Shown one piece after another: positions 6,573 to 11,419 of a DNA stretch of 11,419 nucleotides; the stretch's first letter is position 1, and the number at the start of each line of letters is the position of its first letter. The notes beneath the pieces are model-generated. The model was not told the DNA's origin. It worked only from the letters and a program-made list of their open reading frames with translations, and ran no database searches. The stretch spans positions 1-11,419 of the forward strand of contig CAKZLT010000148.1 of the NCBI GenBank assembly GCA_937127195.1, read 5' to 3'. This stretch comes from an uncultured Saprospiraceae bacterium. Its GTDB lineage: Bacteria > Bacteroidota > Bacteroidia > Chitinophagales > Saprospiraceae. The position numbers and the translations under genes were made by a program.

Positions 6573-7647
6573 AAAATAATTCTAAATATAAGGATTTATC
6601 TTGTAAATATTGACTAATGACTTTAGGAAATGCGTATTCCTGAATATCTTTTTTAGGTATTTTTTTTAAAACAAAATGATTTAATTCATCATAAATGGTT
6701 ATTTCTACGAAAGTAGCAATAATTTTTCGGTGTGTCAACACTTGTTTGTAAGGTTTACTAATTTTTGAAATAGTAAATTTAGTACCTTTAGGAAACATTT
6801 CAAACCATTTTTCACTAGATTGAATATCTATTAAATCAAATGTTTTGGTGGTTTCTATCAAGGGAAATTCATATAAATTTTGCCAAATATCCTTTTCTGT
6901 TCGTTTGCTTATCCACGTTTCATTATTAAAATTAAAAACAAAATAATTCAAAAATCGTTCTGTCTTTTTAATTTTTTTTGACTTGAAAGGAAGCTCATTA
7001 ATCCGTTTTTCGTTGAATGCTATACAGCCTTTTTTAAAAGGACAAATAGCGCAATTAGGTGATTTTGGTGTGCATTGCGTAGCACCAAAATCCATAATAG
7101 CTTGATTGTAGTCAGCCGCGCGTTGTGGATTGATTAATTCAGAAGCTAATTGATTAAACTCTTTTTTGCCTTCGGTTGAGTCAATAGCCGTTTGGATACC
7201 AAACACTCTTGAGAGTACTCGATAGACATTGCCATCAACAACAGCATGAGGCAAGTCATAAGCAAAAGATGCAATGGCAGCAGCCGTGTAAGGTCCAACG
7301 CCTTTGAGCGTCAAAATCTCTTTGTAAGTGGTCGGAAAAATGCCTTTGAGTTGATAAGCAATATGCTTGGCGGTTGCGTGCAAATTTCGGGCGCGAGAAT
7401 AATAACCTAAACCTTCCCACATTTTCATAATGTCGTCAGCAGGTGCATCTGCAAGGTCTTTGACGGTTGGATAATTGGAAGCAAACCTCTCAAAATAAGG
7501 CAAGCCTTGTTCTACTCGCGTTTGTTGAAGAATGATTTCGGATAACCAGATTAAATAAGGATTTTTTTCTCCTTTCCATGGCATTGGTCGGTGATGACTT
7601 TCAAACCATTGAAGCAGTTTTGGGGAAAATTGACTAATTGAAATCAT
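6571..7647 (-). CDS. mutY: Adenine DNA glycosylase
   Basis: 358 residues. Base-excision repair enzyme that removes adenine mispaired with 8-oxoguanine. The HhH-GPD core shows PMPWKGEKNPYLIWLSEIIL (21-40, catalytic Glu37) followed by QQTRV, the helix-hairpin-helix LKGVGPYTAAAIASFA (114-129), and VVDGNVYRVLSR (136-147, catalytic Asp138). The [4Fe-4S] loop has Cys192, Cys199, Cys202 and Cys208 in the C-x6-C-x2-C-x5-C spacing of MutY. Residues about 230-358 form the NUDIX-like domain that recognises 8-oxoG; ISKRTEKDIWQNLYEFPLIE (246-265) matches the conserved stretch of that domain. The ATG at 7645-7647 gives a normal N-terminus. It precedes ssb by 84 bases and follows a palindrome after the kinase gene, so it probably starts its own unit. 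Confidence 0.96.
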   Translation of the reverse strand: MISISQFSPKLLQWFESHHRPMPWKGEKNPYLIWLSEIILQQTRVEQGLPYFERFASNYPTVKDLADAPADDIMKMWEGLGYYSRARNLHATAKHIAYQLKGIFPTTYKEILTLKGVGPYTAAAIASFAYDLPHAVVDGNVYRVLSRVFGIQTAIDSTEGKKEFNQLASELINPQRAADYNQAIMDFGATQCTPKSPNCAICPFKKGCIAFNEKRINELPFKSKKIKKTERFLNYFVFNFNNETWISKRTEKDIWQNLYEFPLIETTKTFDLIDIQSSEKWFEMFPKGTKFTISKISKPYKQVLTHRKIIATFVEITIYDELNHFVLKKIPKKDIQEYAFPKVISQYLQDKSLYLELF

Positions 7648-7727
7648 GTTTTTTTGAAATATGTTCGCCGAATCAATTAATGGTAAGTATTAGAAAGTAT
7701 AAGTTTACTTTAAATGTTGAGAAGCCC

Positions 7728-7767
7728 AGACCTTATAGGTTTTAAAAACCTATAAGGTCTAATTTTT
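7728..7767. repeat. 16 bp perfect inverted repeat between hybrid kinase and mutY
   Basis: AGACCTTATAGGTTTT (7728-7743) and AAAACCTATAAGGTCT (7745-7760) are exact reverse complements with a single base between them. The hairpin lies 13 bases after the kinase stop and could act as its terminator. However, the T-run (7763-7767) lies on the plus-strand side, whereas both neighbouring genes are on the minus strand, where the hairpin is followed by GGGCTTCTC. It may be a U-tract-less terminator, a transcript-end stabiliser or a dispersed palindromic repeat. Confidence 0.65.
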
Positions 7768-7773
7768 ACGTTT

Positions 7774-9693
7774 CTAACCAAAATTTTCGGTAATAATATA
7801 TTTTTCAATCATATCATATAACGCTTGTGGCTTGAATGGTTTACTCAAATAATCATTCATACCAACTTCGATAGCCTGATATTTTAGAGCATCAAAAACA
7901 GAAGCCGTCAATGCTACAATTGGTAACAATTGATACTTGTCCTCTTCCATGTTTCGGATGATTTTGGTGGCTTCATAGCCATCCATCACAGGCATACTAA
8001 TATCCATCAACACTAATCCGTAGTCAGTTTGAGTAACCATATCAACAGCTTCTTGACCATTTGTAGCTACATCTACTTCTAGTTTCCACTTATTCAAAAA
8101 GCGTTTGGCAATAACAATATTAATTGCATTATCATCAACTAAAAGTACTTTATTTTCAGAATTGAATGATTGTGTTTTTCTATTAGAAACGGGGATTTTA
8201 CTCATTGCTTGACCAATAGGCAAAGTCAATTGAAAGTAGAAAGTAGAACCTTCTCCTTCGACACTCATTAATTCTATTTTAGAACCTTGCATTTCAAGAA
8301 GTTGTCTCGTAATAGCCAAACCAAGTCCTGTACCGCCATAAAGGCGAGTTGTTTTGGAGTTGGCTTGAGAAAAACTATCAAATATTATTTTCTGTTTTTC
8401 ATCAGGAATTCCGATTCCTGTATCCTCTACCGCAAAGTTAAGTGTTGCTTTTCCATTTTCAATTTTGGATTGACTCACTCGAATATCTACACTTCCTTTT
8501 TCGGTAAATTTAATCGCATTGCCTACTAAGTTGAGTATAATTTGACTCAATCGAACAGGGTCACCGATATAAGTCTCAGGAATGCCCTCTTGAATGGTGT
8601 ATTTAAAGTTAATATTTTTCTTTTCGGCAGTAGCAATCATTGTTTTATGAATGCCGTTGATGATTCTATTTAAACTAAAATTAATTTTTTCAAATTTAAC
8701 CTTACCTGCTTCAATCTTACTATAATCCAAAATGTCATTAATAATAACCATTAGATTTTCGGAAGAAAATAGCAATGTATCTAGATGTTCCGCTTGATCG
8801 GGACGAGGATTATCTTCATTCAGAATATTAGCAACACCAATAATCGCATTTAGAGGTGTTCTGATTTCGTGGCTCATATTAGATAAAAACTCCGATTTGG
8901 TTGTTACTGCTAAAAGTGCCGCATTTTTAGATTGTTCAAGTTCAATAACTTGTTTTGCTAGGATTTCGTTTTTGCGTTGAAGCTGTCTATTTTTACTTTC
9001 TACATTGGACTTAATCACATCAATCTCTCGGTTTCTATTTTTGAGTTCATCCGAAAGCGTGTAGTATTTTTGATATTCTTTATCTCTTTTTTTAAAAATA
9101 GGGTTAATAAAAAAGTATAATATTAATAAGAAAATTAATGTCCCAAATATAATAGTAGAATATACTTTAGTTTTTAAATTTTGAGTTTTGGTAATTAATT
9201 CTTGGTCATAATTAGCTACAATTTCATTCATTTTAGAATGATAAACTGGTTCATTTTCCAAAATGACTTCCGCGTATAATTGCATTTTATCTGCTTCCGT
9301 TTCGAGAACTAATGCTTCTGCGTTCGTTTTAATTACATTAAAAATAGGTTGAAGTTCCTTATAAAGTGCTTCTATATTCTCAGATTTACTTTCGGGCAAG
9401 TTTAATTCATCCGAACCACTGATTATTGCATTGTGGTTAGCTTTCCATGTTGCAAGTGTTCTATTTAATTCATTCCGAACGAGGTTATTATCTGTTTGTT
9501 TTTCGTACAAATACAGGATTTCGACAGAGTTCTTAGCTATTTTTTGGCTAATTGTGCGTTGCTGACCAGCATAATTAATAATGGTTCCATCCTCCTGTTG
9601 TTGATGAATACCATGATTAATTATAATTAAACTAATTCCTACTATGCTTAAAATAGTAACTAAAAGAATGATATGTACACGATAATTACGCAT
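7774..9693 (-). CDS. Membrane hybrid histidine kinase with PilJ/NarX-like sensor and C-terminal receiver
   Basis: 639 residues. An inner-membrane two-component sensor: helix 1 at about 7-26, a periplasmic helical domain at 27-176, and helix 2 at about 178-197. The sensor contains INYAGQQRTISQKIAK (39-54), the AGxQRxxSQ signature of PilJ/NarX-type four-helix domains. A charged coiled coil (about 205-262) leads to the dimerisation domain FLSNMSHEIRTPLNAIIG (269-286, phospho-accepting His275). The ATPase domain has ILNLVGNAIKFTEKG (386-400, N box), EDTGIGIPDE (423-432, G1) and YGGTGLGLAI (452-461, G2). A receiver follows (515-633) with VLLVDDN (516-522), phospho-acceptor Asp564 in LMDISMP, Thr596 in ALTAS and Lys618 in LSKPF. 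There is no DNA-binding output domain and no response regulator gene next to it, so phosphate must pass to a partner elsewhere. The ligand is unknown; NarX binds nitrate or nitrite, but that cannot be carried over here. Confidence 0.93.
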   Translation of the reverse strand: MRNYRVHIILLVTILSIVGISLIIINHGIHQQQEDGTIINYAGQQRTISQKIAKNSVEILYLYEKQTDNNLVRNELNRTLATWKANHNAIISGSDELNLPESKSENIEALYKELQPIFNVIKTNAEALVLETEADKMQLYAEVILENEPVYHSKMNEIVANYDQELITKTQNLKTKVYSTIIFGTLIFLLILYFFINPIFKKRDKEYQKYYTLSDELKNRNREIDVIKSNVESKNRQLQRKNEILAKQVIELEQSKNAALLAVTTKSEFLSNMSHEIRTPLNAIIGVANILNEDNPRPDQAEHLDTLLFSSENLMVIINDILDYSKIEAGKVKFEKINFSLNRIINGIHKTMIATAEKKNINFKYTIQEGIPETYIGDPVRLSQIILNLVGNAIKFTEKGSVDIRVSQSKIENGKATLNFAVEDTGIGIPDEKQKIIFDSFSQANSKTTRLYGGTGLGLAITRQLLEMQGSKIELMSVEGEGSTFYFQLTLPIGQAMSKIPVSNRKTQSFNSENKVLLVDDNAINIVIAKRFLNKWKLEVDVATNGQEAVDMVTQTDYGLVLMDISMPVMDGYEATKIIRNMEEDKYQLLPIVALTASVFDALKYQAIEVGMNDYLSKPFKPQALYDMIEKYIITENFG

Positions 9694-9800
9694 ATTTTAA
9701 TTTTATTGCTGGTACTTAGAGTCTTGTTTTTATATCAAATATTTCATTTTTCTTCATTTAAAATGATGAAATCATAATCTATTGATAATTAGTCATTTTG

Positions 9801-9970
9801 AAGTTAAGAGATTAGGCAAAAAATAACCTACCAGTCGAACTTATTGTTTTCATTTATACGGCGTTAAAAATACTCGCCTTAGCGATGCTAGGACTGCGTT
9901 TTTTGCCTTGTCTAAATAAAAAACAACATCGTTCTTTGTGGTAGCTTATTTATTGCCTACTCTCTAACTA
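9801..9970. mobile_element. Roughly 170 bp imperfect palindrome, candidate snap-back MITE
   Basis: The whole stretch is one long inverted repeat centred on 9884-9886 (TAGC-GAT-GCTA). The outer 31-32 bases of the arms (9801-9832 and 9940-9970) match at about 27 of 32 positions by hand. The match continues inward with small gaps: AAAACAA, GTTC, TAAAT, GCC and TTTTT blocks recur in order on both arms up to the centre. The middle is noticeably richer in G and C than the flanks. There is no coding capacity, and no clear target-site duplication was found at the ends. A palindromic MITE fits best; a long hairpin RNA in the kinase leader is the main alternative. Confidence 0.55.
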
Positions 9971-10118
9971 GAGTATTACTACAAATTTAGTATTGTTATC
10001 ATAACAAATGAATAAATTCAAATAAAAATCTAGAAAATACGACTAAATAGAATAGTCTAAATAGACTTTTTCTTAAAAATGATACAAATCAAGTCAAATA
10101 ACTTAGTGAAGAAAAATA

Positions 10119-10149
10119 GTTTCCTACTTCTTTACTGGGTTTCCTACTT
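10119..10149. repeat. Two 11 bp direct repeats, 20 base period
   Basis: GTTTCCTACTT occurs at 10119-10129 and again at 10139-10149, in phase on the same DNA face (two helical turns). It lies 45-75 bases beyond the 3' end of the mosaic ORF. It could be a paired protein-binding site or a chance local duplication. Confidence 0.4.
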
Positions 10150-10193
10150 TTTATTTAAAAAAGAAGAACCAAAAACTGATACAACTTCCTAAA

Positions 10194-11419
10194 TCACATT
10201 TCAAATGTATCTCCTAATACTGGAATTCTTACATTTTCAAAACCGCGTTCACCAAGATATTTTTGGAATTTCTTTTGTCTTCCTAGTGTTCCATGAACCA
10301 AGAAAAGTTCTTTTAATTTTGGGCGTTGATTTTTAATAAATTCATAAATCTCTGTTCGGTCAGCGTGTGCTGAAAACGAATCCATTACATGAACTTTGGC
10401 CTTTACTTGTAGTTTTTGACCAAATAGGCGAATACTTGGTTTTCCATCCCTGATTTGTCCGCCAACCGTTTGTGGCGCGCAATAACCAACTATCAAGATG
10501 CCATTATTAGGGTTTTCAATATTATTAAAAACGTGATGGCGAATCCTCCCTGCGGTAATCATACCCGACGAACTAATGATTATTGCGGGTTCTTTTCGCT
10601 TATTAATTTGCTTAGATTCGCTAATAGATTGAACGTAATTCAGGTCTTTGAAACCAAAAGGATTTGGGTCAAATTCGATATACTCTAATAATTCTTCATC
10701 AAAACATTCGGGGTGCATTCTAAAAATATCCGTCGCATTGACCGCCAAAGGGCTATCAACATAAACAGGAATACGTGGCAAAGACCTTTCGTTGCTCAAT
10801 TGGTCAAGCATATAAATAATTTCTTGCGTTCGACCCACACTAAAGGCTGGAATAATCAGCTTTCCCTTATTTTTGACGCAAGTCTCTTCTATAATTTCAA
10901 GTAATTCGTCTAGCTCTGCTGGTGCGCTTTTGTGTTCTTTATGACCATAAGTGGATTCACAAATCAAATAATCAACTTCGGGCATCGGCAATGGGTCTTT
11001 AAGAATTGGGCGAAATGGACGACCAATATCTCCCGTGAAGCCAAAGCGTTTGGTTGTGTTGTTTTCCTTAATTTCGAGGCTTACGCTGGCACTTCCAAGA
11101 ATGTGTCCCGCGTCTCTGAAAAAGACTCTAACATTATCTGTTACGTAATGCCAACGCTCAAAACTTAAGCCTTGAGCAAGTTCTAATGTTTTTCTAAAAC
11201 CAACTTCAGCTTCTTCAAACCACTTTAGTTTTCTATTTATTTTAGCATAACGTTTCCAATATTGAACATTCTCACTGTCAATATTGATTGCCTTGTCAAT
11301 AAAATAAAGGGCTTTTTCAAAATCTTTTTTCATTCCGCCTCCATACCAAAGGTAGCTATCTACATTTTGTCCTAGTAATGTAATTTCTTTATAGCCTTTG
11401 TTCCAAAGATCATTTACTT
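10194..11419 (-). CDS. Mosaic ORF: MiaB-like start, TPR-like middle, truncated beta-CASP metallo-beta-lactamase (open at right edge)
   Basis: One uninterrupted frame runs from the right edge to the stop at 10194; the first in-window ATG that leaves a long ORF is at 11331-11333 (numbering from it below). Upstream codons read VNDLWNKGYKEITLLGQNVDSY, then LWYGGG and MKKDFEKA: this is the GYKEITLLGQNVDSY segment of the tRNA methylthiotransferase MiaB. Residues about 5-52 (FEKALYFIDKAINIDSENV, YWKRYAKI, FEEAEVGFRKTLEL) look like TPR helices. From about 57 the text is beta-CASP RNase-like: DAGHILGSA (74-82, His77), FTGDIGRP (99-106, Asp102), ICESTYG (124-130, Glu126), LIIPAFSVGRTQE (159-171), SAHAD (321-325) and LVHG (345-348). 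The family's first 150 or so residues, with the HxHxDH zinc motif, are absent, so nuclease activity is doubtful. Natural rearrangement, pseudogene and misassembly are all possible. Confidence 0.7.
   Translation of the reverse strand, partial: VNDLWNKGYKEITLLGQNVDSYLWYGGGMKKDFEKALYFIDKAINIDSENVQYWKRYAKINRKLKWFEEAEVGFRKTLELAQGLSFERWHYVTDNVRVFFRDAGHILGSASVSLEIKENNTTKRFGFTGDIGRPFRPILKDPLPMPEVDYLICESTYGHKEHKSAPAELDELLEIIEETCVKNKGKLIIPAFSVGRTQEIIYMLDQLSNERSLPRIPVYVDSPLAVNATDIFRMHPECFDEELLEYIEFDPNPFGFKDLNYVQSISESKQINKRKEPAIIISSSGMITAGRIRHHVFNNIENPNNGILIVGYCAPQTVGGQIRDGKPSIRLFGQKLQVKAKVHVMDSFSAHADRTEIYEFIKNQRPKLKELFLVHGTLGRQKKFQKYLGERGFENVRIPVLGDTFEM

Larger units (their letters stand above)
9694..10193. 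other. 500 bp non-coding spacer upstream of the hybrid kinase
   Basis: No credible ORF. It contains, from the kinase outwards: about 107 bases of AT-rich leader; the roughly 170 bp imperfect palindrome (9801-9970, listed separately); a minus-strand match to the Bacteroidota -7 consensus (TAAATTTG, plus-strand 9982-9989) with a possible TTG only 15 bases upstream, so spaced too tightly; a perfect palindrome TTGTTATCATAACAA (9993-10007); a small hairpin AGTCTA/TAGACT (10054-10059 with 10062-10067) before a short T-run; and two GTTTCCTACTT copies 20 bases apart. If the -7 box is real, the long palindrome would be in the kinase 5' leader. Confidence 0.55.

Noticed and set aside
8287..8529. Open frame on the + strand opposite the kinase
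   Set aside because: It is Cys- and Ser-rich shadow translation of the ATPase domain region without start context or motifs.
9801..9970. A tRNA or rRNA remnant in the G/C-richer core of the palindrome
   Set aside because: No T-loop (GGTTCRANYCC), no anticodon arm and no CCA end could be placed. The internal pairing is explained by one long hairpin.
10455..11168. Three + strand frames opposite the mosaic ORF (10455-10688, 10713-10904, 10932-11168)
   Set aside because: The opposite strand carries continuous beta-CASP motifs over the same bases, so these are shadows.

Overview
The window looks like chromosomal DNA of an AT-rich member of the Bacteroidota, most likely a Cytophagales-type organism. 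The evidence is the low GC content, the lack of Shine-Dalgarno-like sites before starts, a plausible Bacteroidota -7 box (TAnnTTTG), and close resemblance of several proteins to Bacteroidota families: short NodB deacetylase, compact RmlC-like cupin, SSB ending DDDLPF, and an HD-Pnk of the kind described from Runella. No rRNA, tRNA, CRISPR array, integrase or transposase gene was seen. All family calls come from reading motifs, not from a database search.

Layout, left to right. Positions 1-100 hold the 3' end of a gene, probably a VWA-domain protein. Two + strand genes follow: a small two-helix membrane protein (171-683) and an RmlC-like cupin with a TTG start (707-1147). They converge on a minus-strand polysaccharide deacetylase (1268-1933) across an elaborate bidirectional terminator. 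A 344 bp AT-rich divergent spacer then leads to gltX, glutamyl-tRNA synthetase (2278-3825), which ends in another bidirectional hairpin.

Everything from 3883 to the right edge is on the minus strand. In transcription order it is: an odd mosaic ORF open at the right edge (11419-10194), a membrane hybrid histidine kinase with a PilJ/NarX-like sensor (9693-7774), mutY (7647-6571), ssb (6486-5986), and a two-gene nucleic-acid repair cassette. The cassette is an ATP-dependent RNA ligase (about 5828-5013) and an HD-Pnk end-healing enzyme (5013-3883), joined by a TAATG stop/start overlap.

The most interesting biology is this cassette. HD-Pnk should convert 2',3'-cyclic-phosphate (or 3'-phosphate) and 5'-OH ends to 3'-OH and 5'-phosphate, and the ligase should then seal them. 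It lies just downstream of two DNA-maintenance genes (mutY, ssb) but is separated from ssb by a good terminator. The pairing itself is known from other bacteria; its physiological substrate is not.

Two structural oddities deserve attention. (1) The ORF at the right edge joins, in one uninterrupted frame, a MiaB-like segment, a TPR-like segment and the C-terminal two thirds of a beta-CASP metallo-beta-lactamase lacking its HxHxDH metal motif. It is either a misassembly, a decayed rearranged locus or a real fusion. (2) The 500 bp spacer upstream of the kinase holds a roughly 170 bp near-full-length imperfect palindrome (9801-9970) that looks like a snap-back MITE or a long structured RNA. Further palindromes lie between hybrid kinase and mutY, across the mutY stop, and in front of gltX.
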